From Parvibium lacunae (GTDB taxonomy: Bacteria; Pseudomonadota; Gammaproteobacteria; Burkholderiales; Burkholderiaceae_D), in assembly GCF_003335215.1 (NCBI RefSeq), contig NZ_QPGB01000003.1, forward strand, positions 62,001 through 126,000: a stretch of 64,000 bases of DNA, in the 5' to 3' direction. Made by a program: the position numbers and the translations under genes. The notes under the pieces are model-generated. The model was not told the origin of the DNA. It ran no database searches and saw only the letters and a list, made by a program, of their open reading frames with translations. Of this stretch, positions 47,577-56,229 are shown piece by piece (within the stretch, counting starts at the first letter, position 1; each line of letters opens with the position of its first letter).

Positions 47577-48511
47577 ACCACCCCCACCCATTTTGTAGCG
47601 TCTGCGCACTGGCGAGCGGCGTCGATTAACTGCAAGGTTTTTAATGCTTCTTGCGCTGTACATGTGAAATTTTCTTGATTCAGTAACATAGCTACATGCA
47701 TTGCACGGTAGGTATCGTCTCGTTCCACAATAAAGTATTCCTCATCTTTATCAATAACTATTTTGTTTTGTATTAAATCAGCTTCGTATGTATGATCCAG
47801 TGTATTGATTATTATTCTTCGTCTTCCGAGTCGATCCAGATAGTTAAGTTGTACAGACGCAATAGGGCATTCTGCATAAGTAATTAGCATAGAAAATATG
47901 TCGTCACTGGATAACTCTAACTTACTGAGTTGCCCGCCCAGAGCGGTAACTTTCAACCAGTCCCCAAACATCCATGATAAATAATCCAGATCATGACTTA
48001 GATCTAATAGTACCCCACCACCAGATTTAGCATGCGCGGAATAACTCTGCCGATAATCTGTTCCTGGTCGCCAATCAGGTAAATACTGGCCCACATAACT
48101 ATGGACAGATAAAATCTTTTGATTTGCAAGCGCAGACTTCAATGCCAAAACCACTGGATGAAATCTCAAGTTATATGCAACCCGTAGATCACTAAATTGA
48201 TTTTCAGGGATACGTTGAGGAACATTAAATAGTGGCTTTTCGATTAAAACAGCTCCCTGGTATTCGAGTTCAATTAGTTGTTCGAGAGTTGGGTGATGCT
48301 GTGCGGTTTCATTAGCAATCACCACATAATTAGGCTGCTGTGACTGCAGCGCATCAGAAATATTATCGTAAGAGACAATACTGTCCACAGCATCTACACG
48401 ACGACTCATTACAGAAACGTTACAACCTAGCTCGCCAAGAATTCGACTATGGCGCATACCAATTGAACCATATCCAACTACCAAGCAACGAGCATTAGCG
48501 AACGAAATCAA
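47573..48511 (-). CDS. ptmF: Gfo/Idh/MocA family oxidoreductase, PtmF-like
   Basis: 312 residues. CLVVGYGSIGMRHSRILGELG is the Rossmann loop, VLIEKPLFN is the EKP loop, AYNLRFHPVV and LDLSHDLDYLSWMFG follow. The start is TTG at 48511, overlapping the ptmE TGA and preceded by AAGGA at good spacing; no ATG is available upstream. Matches PtmF, needed with PtmE and PtmA for GDP-linked precursors of legionaminic acid in Campylobacter. Biochemical role inferred from that pathway. Confidence 0.85.
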   Translation of the reverse strand: MISFANARCLVVGYGSIGMRHSRILGELGCNVSVMSRRVDAVDSIVSYDNISDALQSQQPNYVVIANETAQHHPTLEQLIELEYQGAVLIEKPLFNVPQRIPENQFSDLRVAYNLRFHPVVLALKSALANQKILSVHSYVGQYLPDWRPGTDYRQSYSAHAKSGGGVLLDLSHDLDYLSWMFGDWLKVTALGGQLSKLELSSDDIFSMLITYAECPIASVQLNYLDRLGRRRIIINTLDHTYEADLIQNKIVIDKDEEYFIVERDDTYRAMHVAMLLNQENFTCTAQEALKTLQLIDAARQCADATKWVGVV

Positions 48512-49557
48512 TGGAATTCCTTGTAGAAATCTAAATTAGCCTTTTCGTAATCATTCAAACGGCCGATATCAAGCCAATAACCGTCTATCTTATGAGTACG
48601 AACATCCATATTACGCTTGAGTAAAGTCTCAAGTAAGGATGGCATATCAAAAAACTCTCCCTTCGGGATCAAATCTAGAACTTCTGGAGACAATATATTT
48701 ATTCCGGCACTCACACAAAAAGTATGAACAGGTTTTTCTTGAATACCTTGAATTCTGCCATTAGATTCACTGATAACCCCAAAAGGCACTTGTATTTCAT
48801 AGTCTCTAACGCTGAACGTGGCACTTGCCAAAGATTCTGTATGCTGATCAAGCATTGATCTGAAATCTTGTTTCGTAAGCAAATCGGCATTTGTTACGAT
48901 AATTGGTTTTGTAGGCATATCAGATATGAGCGATAGTGCGCCAGCCGTACCCATGCGCATAGTCTCTTTGAGATAGCGTATTTCTAGCCCTAACGTCTTT
49001 CCATCGCCGAAATAATTCTCGATCTGTTCAGCTTTGTAGTTCACTGCAAAATAGAACTTTCTAAAACCCTGATCTGCAAAATTATGTACGATTGTTTCAA
49101 GCAGAGGCCGCGACCCTACTTTAAGCATTGGTTTAGGTGTGTCTCGCGTCAAATCTTTTAGGCGAGTACCTAACCCCCCTGCCATCACAACTACCCATTC
49201 TTCTCGTTGCTTAGGAAGCAGAAAATCTTCTACCATCTCCAAACCAACAACAACACCATTAGAGTCAAGAACCGGTATATGGTGGACTCCTAATGTTCGC
49301 ATCATCGCCAATATTGTTGCTTGATCATCGGTATCACGGGCAAATTTTGGATTAGATCTCATGGCACCAGTAACCGAGTCCGATAAAGTCATGCCTTTTA
49401 AAAGAGCTCTCCTCACATCTCCGTCTGTCAAAATACCCAATAACTTATTGTTTTCATTGACTACCAGCGCCATTTGACAGCCACAAATATCTATACACTC
49501 TAACGCCTGTCTCAAGGTGCTACTTGGATTTATCAATGTATTTTGCCAACGTTTCAT
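48508..49557 (-). CDS. ptmE: PtmE-like nucleotidyltransferase with CBS domains
   Basis: 349 residues. Two CBS domains (about 5-115) precede a nucleotidyltransferase: VVVMAGGLGTRLKDLT (AGGLGTRL, 126-133), KPMLKVGSRPLLETIV, NADLLTK and GYWLDIGRLNDYEKA. This fusion is the PtmE architecture; in Campylobacter jejuni it is a glucosamine-1-phosphate guanylyltransferase. CBS domains may sense adenosyl ligands. It abuts the acetyltransferase gene. Confidence 0.9.
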   Translation of the reverse strand: MKRWQNTLINPSSTLRQALECIDICGCQMALVVNENNKLLGILTDGDVRRALLKGMTLSDSVTGAMRSNPKFARDTDDQATILAMMRTLGVHHIPVLDSNGVVVGLEMVEDFLLPKQREEWVVVMAGGLGTRLKDLTRDTPKPMLKVGSRPLLETIVHNFADQGFRKFYFAVNYKAEQIENYFGDGKTLGLEIRYLKETMRMGTAGALSLISDMPTKPIIVTNADLLTKQDFRSMLDQHTESLASATFSVRDYEIQVPFGVISESNGRIQGIQEKPVHTFCVSAGINILSPEVLDLIPKGEFFDMPSLLETLLKRNMDVRTHKIDGYWLDIGRLNDYEKANLDFYKEFH

Positions 49558-50199
49558 TTACTCCTCCAACTTCTTCGCAGGTATGCCGACTAGAGTACCT
49601 TTCCCGGCAAAACTTCTAATAACAGTCGCACCTGCGCCAATTAATGTTTCAGCGCCTAGTTGAATACCCTGTATTACTGTAGCGCTGGCACCGACATGAC
49701 AAAAATCGCCTAACTTAGCCCCACCGCATACCAAGGAACCAGGTGCAGCATGTACCCATGAGCCAAGAATGGCATCATGCTCAATAATGGCGCCTGTATT
49801 TATGACACAGCCCTCACTGATTATTGCGTTTGCTTGCACTACTGTATTCGCTAAAATTTGTACATCAGGAGCGACTTTGGCATATGGAGAGACTATAGCT
49901 GACGGGTGAACCACTCCAATAAAGTACCAACCTAAAGCCTGCAAATATTCCTGAACTTTTTTTCGCAGAAATGGGTAAGAAATAGAACCAATTCCATTAG
50001 CTAGCGAAACATGGGCAGGGCTATAATTATCAAGGTGATCATCATCACCAAGCACCTGCAAACCACATATAAGACGACTACCTGCTTGTATAGAGGGATC
50101 CACAAATCCGAGAACTGATCTACCTTGTGCAAGCAGGGTGTCAGCGATTACAGCAGCATGCCCGCCAGCGCCGACCACGATTACTGGGTTATCATTCAT
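49558..50199 (-). CDS. NeuD/LegH-like sugar O/N-acyltransferase (left-handed beta-helix)
   Basis: 213 residues. An N-terminal Rossmann-like part (VVGAGGHAAVIADTLL) and a C-terminal hexapeptide-repeat helix with AIIEHDAILGSWVHAAPGS, whose His is the presumed base, match PglD/NeuD/LegH. By position it should acetylate the 4-amino group of the GDP-linked sugar between LegC and LegG. O-acetylation of the nonulosonate is the alternative. Confidence 0.88.
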   Translation of the reverse strand: MNDNPVIVVGAGGHAAVIADTLLAQGRSVLGFVDPSIQAGSRLICGLQVLGDDDHLDNYSPAHVSLANGIGSISYPFLRKKVQEYLQALGWYFIGVVHPSAIVSPYAKVAPDVQILANTVVQANAIISEGCVINTGAIIEHDAILGSWVHAAPGSLVCGGAKLGDFCHVGASATVIQGIQLGAETLIGAGATVIRSFAGKGTLVGIPAKKLEE

Positions 50200-50201
50200 C
50201 T

Positions 50202-51266
50202 CTAAATGATTTCGCCTTTCTGATAACCCCGCTTAGAAACCTGTCCGACCAGTCCCCATAGCTCCGTAGCGGCAAGTCCGGTGCTACTTCGCGCGGTTGT
50301 AAGATCCTCACGAGTCATCAAAGTGCCAGCAGCAATATCCCGCGCCGCAACGACTTGCTGGCGGGCTGCCTGGCGAGTATTCCATTCACTAGGCTGCGGA
50401 CATTTCGAACCATCGCCTAATGCAACTTGTAAATCACGAATTTGCTTCACCATCTCAGCAAGCTCATGCGGTTCAAGAGATGCCTTATGGTCTGGGCCAG
50501 ACATGTTGCGATCTAGTGTGAAGTGCTTTTCAATAAAAGTTGCCCCGCGAGCTACTGCAGCAATAGGGATTAATATTCCCTCTGTATGATCTGAATAACC
50601 GACTGGCAATCCAAAAGCACGCAAGGTATCCATAGCCCGCAAATTACACTCTCTCATTGGGGTCGGATACTGAGATGTGCAGTGCAACAGTGTCACGCGA
50701 CCATTGAGGCTAGCACGCCAAGTTGAATCACTCCAACCCCGCCAAATCTGCGCAATATCTGTTGGCTCACCCTGAGCATTAAAGGCATGAGCAATCACGG
50801 CCAATGCTAACTCCACCTCTGACATAGTCGCCATACCAGTAGATACGACTAATGGACGTCCTAACCTTGCGAACTGCCACAATAATGGAGCATTAGTGAG
50901 CTCGCCCGATGGCACCTTGTAAAAAGGCATATCTAGCTCTTCTAGAAAATTTAAGCTATCGATATCAAAGGCTGTTGACAGAAACTCTATGCCCCGAGAG
51001 TGGGCTCTAGCGCGCAGCTCCCAATGCCATTCATATGGGAGCTCTAGCTTTCGCAGCATTTCTAGCTGAGACTCAGCAGTATTGGTTGTAAGTTGTTGGT
51101 AACTCGCTTTGGGTGCGGTATTTGTCGCTAGTTTATTTGCATCGAAAGTTTGGAATTTCACAGCATCAACGCCGGCATCAGCAGCACGATCCACAAGCTG
51201 GCGAGCTAATTCGATTTCTCCGTTATGATTCACGCCTGCTTCGGCGATAACATAGACTTTATGCAT
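50202..51266 (-). CDS. legI: Legionaminic acid synthase (NeuB family)
   Basis: 354 residues from the ATG at 51266, which has AGGA 6 bases upstream. IAEAGVNHNGEIELARQLVD, VKFQTFDANKLAT, FLSTAFDIDSLNFL, KVPSGELTNAPLL and STGMATMSEV build the TIM-barrel active site; the last 60 residues form an SAF (antifreeze-like) domain. It condenses a 6-deoxy ManNAc derivative with PEP. Context makes it LegI (PtmC) rather than sialic acid synthase. Confidence 0.93.
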   Translation of the reverse strand: MHKVYVIAEAGVNHNGEIELARQLVDRAADAGVDAVKFQTFDANKLATNTAPKASYQQLTTNTAESQLEMLRKLELPYEWHWELRARAHSRGIEFLSTAFDIDSLNFLEELDMPFYKVPSGELTNAPLLWQFARLGRPLVVSTGMATMSEVELALAVIAHAFNAQGEPTDIAQIWRGWSDSTWRASLNGRVTLLHCTSQYPTPMRECNLRAMDTLRAFGLPVGYSDHTEGILIPIAAVARGATFIEKHFTLDRNMSGPDHKASLEPHELAEMVKQIRDLQVALGDGSKCPQPSEWNTRQAARQQVVAARDIAAGTLMTREDLTTARSSTGLAATELWGLVGQVSKRGYQKGEII

Positions 51267-51305
51267 CGAGTTTCCTGTCATTAATGCTACAAGATTAATT
51301 GTTTA

Positions 51306-52469
51306 CTATATACACTTAGAGTCTACAAAAGGTTTGCTACGCACAGCGGTATCAATAGACTCTAGCTGGTCAACAATACGCTGTGCAGCGCCAGGTTTGC
51401 CGTAAGGGGATTCACGTCGAGCACAGATAGCTTGATGTTCCGAAGAGAGCGCTGTATCAAGCGCTTGACTGATCTCTAACGTAGTTTCACCACAGTGAAG
51501 CACAGAGGGGGCCCGCAGTCTGCCCTGCTGGCGAGGGCCAACATCAACAGTGGCAACACCAACAACTGGGGCCTCTAGTAGGCCGCTAGATGAATTGCCT
51601 ACGACAGCATCGACATAGTGCATCAAGCTTAGGTAGCGCCGCGAACCTAGTGATTCAACCAGCGCTACGCGACCTGGTCGGCTACTGGCAAAATCACGTA
51701 GAGCAGAGCGAATGTTTGCTGCCCCTGGATCAGCATTTGCACCTGTAATGACAATAGTGGCATCGACAGCATCAAGGGCAATCAATAACGACTTCATCGC
51801 CAAAAAGCCACTATCGTCATCTAGTGTCACTGGGTGGTAAGTGACCAAGAACGAAGGCGGATTCAGTTGTAGCCCTAAAAAGGCCTCTAACGCATCTTTT
51901 GGTATCAGGTCTAGCATGGCAATGTTATCCAACGCTGGTGCGCCCACAGTCCATACACGCTCTGGCGCTTCACCCATCTGCCTTATCCGTTTGGCGTAAG
52001 GCTCTGCTGCTGCAAAATGCCAATAAGCTAGCTTTGTAATGGCGTGGCGGATGGATTCATCAATAGCACCCTCGGTAGACTCACCACCATGAATATGAGC
52101 TATCGGGACGCGGGCAAGTACAGCAGCCTGAGCAGCCGCGAGCAGCTCATATCTGTCACCTAGTAATACAAATACATCAGGCTGTAGCTGTACGAGCGCA
52201 GTCGCAACACCGGACAAAACCTGCGCTGCAGATGATGCAACCCCTTCAGTATCATCTGCAGCAATTACCATCTCAACGCGTGCATCAATAGTAAAACCAT
52301 CAGCAGCGATCTCGCGCCATGTGGCGCCGTGAGCCTCCGACAAATGCGTACCCGATACAATTATCTGCAACACTAGGCCAGGGCGCGACAATACCTCTGC
52401 CATCAAGGGTTTAAGTAAACCATATTCGGCACGAGTGCTGGTGAAAAAAGCAATACGACGCAAAATCAT
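51306..52469 (-). CDS. legG: Hydrolysing NDP-sugar 2-epimerase (LegG/NeuC family)
   Basis: 387 residues. FFTSTRAEYGLLKPLMAEV, LLGDRYELLAAAQAA, HIHGGESTEGAIDESIRHAITKLA and GNSSSGLLEAP are NeuC/LegG hallmarks. It releases the nucleotide and epimerises C2 to yield 2,4-diacetamido-2,4,6-trideoxy-mannose for LegI. Overlaps legC by 4 bp. Confidence 0.92.
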   Translation of the reverse strand: MILRRIAFFTSTRAEYGLLKPLMAEVLSRPGLVLQIIVSGTHLSEAHGATWREIAADGFTIDARVEMVIAADDTEGVASSAAQVLSGVATALVQLQPDVFVLLGDRYELLAAAQAAVLARVPIAHIHGGESTEGAIDESIRHAITKLAYWHFAAAEPYAKRIRQMGEAPERVWTVGAPALDNIAMLDLIPKDALEAFLGLQLNPPSFLVTYHPVTLDDDSGFLAMKSLLIALDAVDATIVITGANADPGAANIRSALRDFASSRPGRVALVESLGSRRYLSLMHYVDAVVGNSSSGLLEAPVVGVATVDVGPRQQGRLRAPSVLHCGETTLEISQALDTALSSEHQAICARRESPYGKPGAAQRIVDQLESIDTAVRSKPFVDSKCI

Positions 52470-53629
52470 GCTCCAGCTGGCAATACACTGCTCGGCAGAT
52501 TAACGACCCGATCCTCAAGCCATTTAGCATTGCTAAGGGGGCCTTGCAAAGCATGAGTGTAAAATGGTAAGCGCGTCATCAATGTCCAGACAGGCCGGGT
52601 CATAACACCCGCATCGTTAGTCGCTTTAAGTAGGGCATCTCGCTGCACTTTGTCTCGACAGATGACGCCATTCAACCAGTAATTAGAGTGACAGCCATCA
52701 GGCTCAACAATGGGTTGAAGATCAGCGTTTTTAAAGAACTGGATATAGCGCATAGCCAAGGTTCGCTTTGAATCCAAAAAAGTTGGCAATTGCTCTAATT
52801 GAGCACAGCCTAGTGCTGCATTTAGGTTTGGCATACGGTAGTTGTATCCCACCTCATCATGCACAAACTCATAGGGATGAGGAATCTTTGCAGTCGTAGT
52901 CAGATGTTTGGCACGCTTCCCAGTCTGTTCATCAGTTAAAAGCATGCCACCGCCACCCGTGGTCATTATCTTATTCCCATTGAAGCTGAGTACCCCAATT
53001 TTGCCAAAACCCCCAGTGTGACGCCCCTTGTAATAACTACCTAGTGATTCAGCAGCATCCTCAATCAAAACCAAATGCCAGCGATCACAAACAGAGATGA
53101 GCGCATCTAAGTCAACTGGGTGCCCAAACGTATGCATGGGAAGACAGGCTCGAATACGGCGATGTTCTGCTAGGGTAAGACAATTGCCATGATCATCGAT
53201 GAACGCGTGCTCATCTAGCCAGGCCTCCAACGCGGAAGGTGAAAGCCCCAAAGTGTGCCGATCGACATCCACAAAAAGTGGCTCTGCATTGCAGTATGAA
53301 ATGGCATTACATGTTGCCACAAAAGTTAATGACTGCGTCACAACCAGATCCCCTGGCTTCACTTCAGCTAATTTTAGTGCTGCGTGAAGCGCAGCGGTAC
53401 CATTCATTACCGCCACAGCCCTCGGTACGCCAGTAAAGGCCGCGATATCTTTTTCAAATTGATCGACATAAGCACCAACACTTGAAACGAAAGTAGAGTC
53501 GATGGTATCTAGAACAAGTTCTCGCTCACGGCCCCTGAAAACAGGTGCATGCAAAGGAATGTATTCATTGGTGCCATATTGCTCACGAACAAAGCGCACC
53601 AGGGAGTCAAACATGTTGGTCTCAGACAT
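52466..53629 (-). CDS. legC: LegC-type aminotransferase (DegT/DnrJ/EryC1/StrS)
   Basis: 387 residues from the ATG at 53629. YIPLHAPVFRGRERELV and FVSSVGAYVDQFE begin a LegC-family start; AVMNGTAALHAAL, LIEDAAESLGSYY and LSFNGNKIMTTGGGGM (with the PLP Lys intact) complete the active site. It adds the 4-amino group to the keto sugar. The intact Lys contrasts with the ColD-like paralogue at 22108-23292. Eight bases overlap legB. Confidence 0.93.
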   Translation of the reverse strand: MSETNMFDSLVRFVREQYGTNEYIPLHAPVFRGRERELVLDTIDSTFVSSVGAYVDQFEKDIAAFTGVPRAVAVMNGTAALHAALKLAEVKPGDLVVTQSLTFVATCNAISYCNAEPLFVDVDRHTLGLSPSALEAWLDEHAFIDDHGNCLTLAEHRRIRACLPMHTFGHPVDLDALISVCDRWHLVLIEDAAESLGSYYKGRHTGGFGKIGVLSFNGNKIMTTGGGGMLLTDEQTGKRAKHLTTTAKIPHPYEFVHDEVGYNYRMPNLNAALGCAQLEQLPTFLDSKRTLAMRYIQFFKNADLQPIVEPDGCHSNYWLNGVICRDKVQRDALLKATNDAGVMTRPVWTLMTRLPFYTHALQGPLSNAKWLEDRVVNLPSSVLPAGA

Positions 53630-54614
53630 TATAGATATCGGCTTTATACTTCCGCAGGTTATTCGGGTTGGTAAACCAATCAATTGTTGCCTGTAGTCCA
53701 GTACGTATATCAAAGCGCGGTGTAAAGCCAGTCATTCCATTGATTTTAGTGTTGTCACACCATAGACGAAAAACCTCAGATTTTTCTGGCCGAATACGTT
53801 GTTCATCAGTAAGAAATTCCACGTCACTACCCATCAGCTCTCGTATCAGAGCTAGGGTATCACCAACAGAAATTTCGTAGTTTGATCCTATGTTTACTGT
53901 CTCTCCGATCGCCTGCTCACAATCAGCAAGCGCCAAGAAACCCCGACAAGTATCAAGTACATAATTAAAATCCCGTGTAGGCGTTACATCACCTAGCTTA
54001 ATTTGCTTTTTACCATTAGCGATCTGTGTGATGATAGTTGGAATGACTGCACGGGCTGATTGGCGAGGCCCATAAGTATTAAATGGCCTTGCAATTGTGA
54101 TTGGCAAATTGAAGGCATTGAAGAAACTCATTGCCATCGCATCAGCACCTATTTTAGATGCGCTATATGGGGATTGTGGTTGCAATGGATGTTTCTCATC
54201 AATCGGCACGTATTGAGCTGTGCCGTAGACTTCACTGGTAGAGGTGTGAATAACCCGCTTGACGCCATTCTCCATAGCCGCTTGGCAGATATTAAGGGTA
54301 CCTTTAATATTTGTATCAACATAACTATCCGGAGCAACATAGGAGTAGGGAATAGCAATTAGCGCGCCAAGGTGGAAAATAATATCTACGCCTTTAGTGA
54401 TATGTTTACAGTAGTGGGGGTCACGTATGTCACCATTCAAAACTTCGATATCACGAAGACATCCCACATCCTCAAGCCAGCCCCAGTAATTAAATGAATT
54501 ATATTGAGAAAGTGCTTTCACTTGATACCCCTCAGCGAATAGCATTTCTGTTAAGTGAGAGCCAATAAAACCATCAGCGCCAGTTATCAAAACAGTGTCA
54601 GATTTACGTGTCAT
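53622..54614 (-). CDS. legB: LegB-type NDP-GlcNAc 4,6-dehydratase
   Basis: 330 residues. LITGADGFIGSHLTEMLF binds NAD; ALSQYNSFNYWGWLED is the signature of LegB, and HTSTSEVYG and SPYSASKIGADAMA supply Thr, Asp/Glu, Tyr and Lys. RPFNTYGPRQSARAVIPTII follows. First step in the legionaminic branch, probably on GDP-GlcNAc since ptmE is present. Start ATG overlaps the MarR-type stop (ATGA). Confidence 0.93.
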   Translation of the reverse strand: MTRKSDTVLITGADGFIGSHLTEMLFAEGYQVKALSQYNSFNYWGWLEDVGCLRDIEVLNGDIRDPHYCKHITKGVDIIFHLGALIAIPYSYVAPDSYVDTNIKGTLNICQAAMENGVKRVIHTSTSEVYGTAQYVPIDEKHPLQPQSPYSASKIGADAMAMSFFNAFNLPITIARPFNTYGPRQSARAVIPTIITQIANGKKQIKLGDVTPTRDFNYVLDTCRGFLALADCEQAIGETVNIGSNYEISVGDTLALIRELMGSDVEFLTDEQRIRPEKSEVFRLWCDNTKINGMTGFTPRFDIRTGLQATIDWFTNPNNLRKYKADIYNV

Positions 54615-54976
54615 AATAATTTCGTATTTGTATCGATTGTGTTTTTTACTTCCAATTTAAGCTTCTTGATTTCCAACTTGAGTGCTGCATACTCTTCCAT
54701 TTTTCGCTGCAAAAAATGATGTGCAATCCTAGCTTTCTCAGCCATACCCGTAGGGGTAAGCACATAGACATAGCCGAATTTGTTTTTCGATTTGGCGAAG
54801 TTTTTCATCTTCACCAGTCCTTTTTCCATTAATGCTTTAATACAATAATTCAATTTTCCAACGCTTATACCAAGCATACCGGCAAGCTCTCGCTGAGTAA
54901 GGTCGGGGTTTTCCTGCAAAATCTGCATTACACGGAAATAGATATCTTGTTGCCGCCCAGTTTGCCTGTTTATCAT
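54611..54976 (-). CDS. EPS-associated MarR family transcriptional regulator
   Basis: 121 residues: a winged helix (DIYFRVMQILQENPDLTQRELAGMLGISVGKLNYCIKALMEKGLVKMKNF, then a beta wing) followed by a coiled-coil tail rich in Lys, Glu and Leu. This is the small MarR-type regulator found at the head of many proteobacterial exopolysaccharide loci. It is the first gene after the ops-containing leader. No Shine-Dalgarno is visible before its ATG. A palindrome about 100 bp upstream is a candidate binding site. Confidence 0.88.
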   Translation of the reverse strand: MINRQTGRQQDIYFRVMQILQENPDLTQRELAGMLGISVGKLNYCIKALMEKGLVKMKNFAKSKNKFGYVYVLTPTGMAEKARIAHHFLQRKMEEYAALKLEIKKLKLEVKNTIDTNTKLL

Positions 54977-55009
54977 CTATTTTTGATGGGTTAGTATGTT
55001 AGCGTCTGA

Positions 55010-55021
55010 CATGCTACCGCC
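55010..55021 (-). promoter_or_regulatory. ops (RfaH recruitment) element
   Basis: On the minus strand this reads GGCGGTAGCATG. The core GGCGGTAG is a perfect match to the E. coli ops element and T is kept at position 11 (GGCGGTAGnnTn). GC-GGTA-GC can form the short hairpin that presents T6 to RfaH. It lies 33 nt upstream of the MarR-type start codon and about 1.2 kb downstream of the rfaH gene. Only GGCGGTAG occurrence that I noticed in intergenic DNA here. Confidence 0.85.
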
Positions 55022-55077
55022 CTACCGAATCAACCTCGGCATACTTAGGCAGGAAACTTGTTTAATGCAAATAGGTT

Positions 55078-55093
55078 TGTTCAATATTGAACA
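55078..55093. promoter_or_regulatory. perfect 16-bp palindrome, candidate operator
   Basis: TGTTCAATATTGAACA is a perfect inverted repeat with two 8-bp arms, located in the leader upstream of ops and of the MarR-type gene. Size and symmetry fit a MarR dimer or another dimeric repressor. Not tested; no second copy was noticed. Confidence 0.55.
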
Positions 55094-55164
55094 GTTTATC
55101 ACGCAACAGCGTAAATTCTTCTTTGCAGCAACAAAGAGCTGGAACGGAAGCTTAATTTGTTCCG

Positions 55165-56223
55165 CTAGGAGGTACGAAATATGCGGATAATTTTAAAGTA
55201 ACTCAGCAAATATAGTGCAATCGCAAAGCTCATTAGTAGCGCCAGGATTGGGGTTACTTCATAAAAAATACTGCCAAACAGTCCTGCACCCACTGAAAAC
55301 AGCCATACCAAAGGGGAAACCGCTGCATTCTTTAAGCACGGGTTAGTAATTGTCAGACGCTTCTTCACCACGCGCGAATGAATCAGGCTGTGCAAATGAA
55401 GATGGTCGGGGTGCGCTGGGTGATGCTTGCGATAGCGCCGACGCCAGATCGTAAACACCACTTCGGTAACGGGATAAAAACAAATCAATAAGCTGGCCCA
55501 AACAGAGACTTCAGAGTGCCGCATCGGCAGCATGATGGCAATCCAGCCTAGCAAAAATCCCAGCAGGTAAGCGCCGCCATCGCCTAAAAATAATTTACCG
55601 AAAGGAAAATTAAACACGAAAAATCCAGCAATGGCCGCCATCACCAGCACTATCAGCTGGAGTAGCGCATAATCACTTACCTGATAAGCAATCGCGGCAA
55701 AAGCCGTCAGGCAAATCAAGCTGAGCCCGCTGGCCAAGCCATTAAAGCCATCCACAATGTTCATTGCATTCGCAAAGCCAGCCACCGCAAAGCACGTAAA
55801 CCCTATCGCAACAACAGGCCAAGCTTGCAGTAAGGCGTCAAGGCCAAATACATTGGCTCGTGTGAGCCAATAACCAGTTAACCAGCAAGCAAGGCCTGCG
55901 CTCAGCGTTGTGGCCACCAGGCGTTCGCGAACGCCCACCCGCTTCGTAATATCCTCAATAAAGCCAGCTAAAAATGCCGGCAGCGCCGCGACGAGTACTT
56001 GAGAAGCAAGGGTTGCATTCGAGCTGTAAAACAAGCCGATAAATAACGCCAGCATAATGGGGAGCCCGCCAATCCGTGGCGTAGGGTGGGCATGAATTTT
56101 TTGTATGCCAATTTGGCTATCGTGGCTCAGCACACCGTGCCAGCGCTGGGTAAGAAGGATGACACCGCCGAGCGATACTGAAATAGCAAAAACGAGCAGG
56201 GCACTACCATAAAGCGATTGCAT
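55165..56223 (-). CDS. wecA: WecA/MraY-family undecaprenyl-phosphate GlcNAc-1-P transferase
   Basis: 352 residues, about ten membrane helices. IHAHPTPRIGG, GFIEDITKRVGVRERL (Asp-rich loop), NAMNIVDGFNGLASG, LFLGDGGAYLLGF and HPDHLHLHSLIH are WecA-family motifs. It would start an undecaprenyl-linked repeat unit. It lies 6 bp after rfaH. It is the second initiating enzyme in the window besides that at 25440-26450. Confidence 0.9.
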   Translation of the reverse strand: MQSLYGSALLVFAISVSLGGVILLTQRWHGVLSHDSQIGIQKIHAHPTPRIGGLPIMLALFIGLFYSSNATLASQVLVAALPAFLAGFIEDITKRVGVRERLVATTLSAGLACWLTGYWLTRANVFGLDALLQAWPVVAIGFTCFAVAGFANAMNIVDGFNGLASGLSLICLTAFAAIAYQVSDYALLQLIVLVMAAIAGFFVFNFPFGKLFLGDGGAYLLGFLLGWIAIMLPMRHSEVSVWASLLICFYPVTEVVFTIWRRRYRKHHPAHPDHLHLHSLIHSRVVKKRLTITNPCLKNAAVSPLVWLFSVGAGLFGSIFYEVTPILALLMSFAIALYLLSYFKIIRIFRTS

Positions 56224-56229
56224 GGCTTT

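Larger units (their letters stand above)
54977..55164 (-). promoter_or_regulatory. 188-bp leader and control region of the legB-manC gene run
   Basis: The only sizeable gap between the wecA-like gene and the long downstream gene run. It holds the palindrome, then TTGCAT and TAAGTA spaced 17 bp as a weak promoter candidate, a repeated CGGTAG just before ops, then ops and an SD-less start. No intrinsic terminator for the upstream genes was seen, so read-through is possible. Confidence 0.5.

Noticed and set aside
50202-51266. N-acetylneuraminate (sialic acid) synthase
   Set aside because: legB, legC and ptmE next to it point to legionaminic acid rather than Neu5Ac.
53630-53713. Upstream start of legC
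   Set aside because: It would overlap legB by 92 bp; the ATG at 53629 gives the usual family start.
54996-55190. Small plus-strand open frame across the control region
   Set aside because: It runs opposite to ops and the leader, has no recognisable motifs, and overlaps the end of the wecA-like gene.
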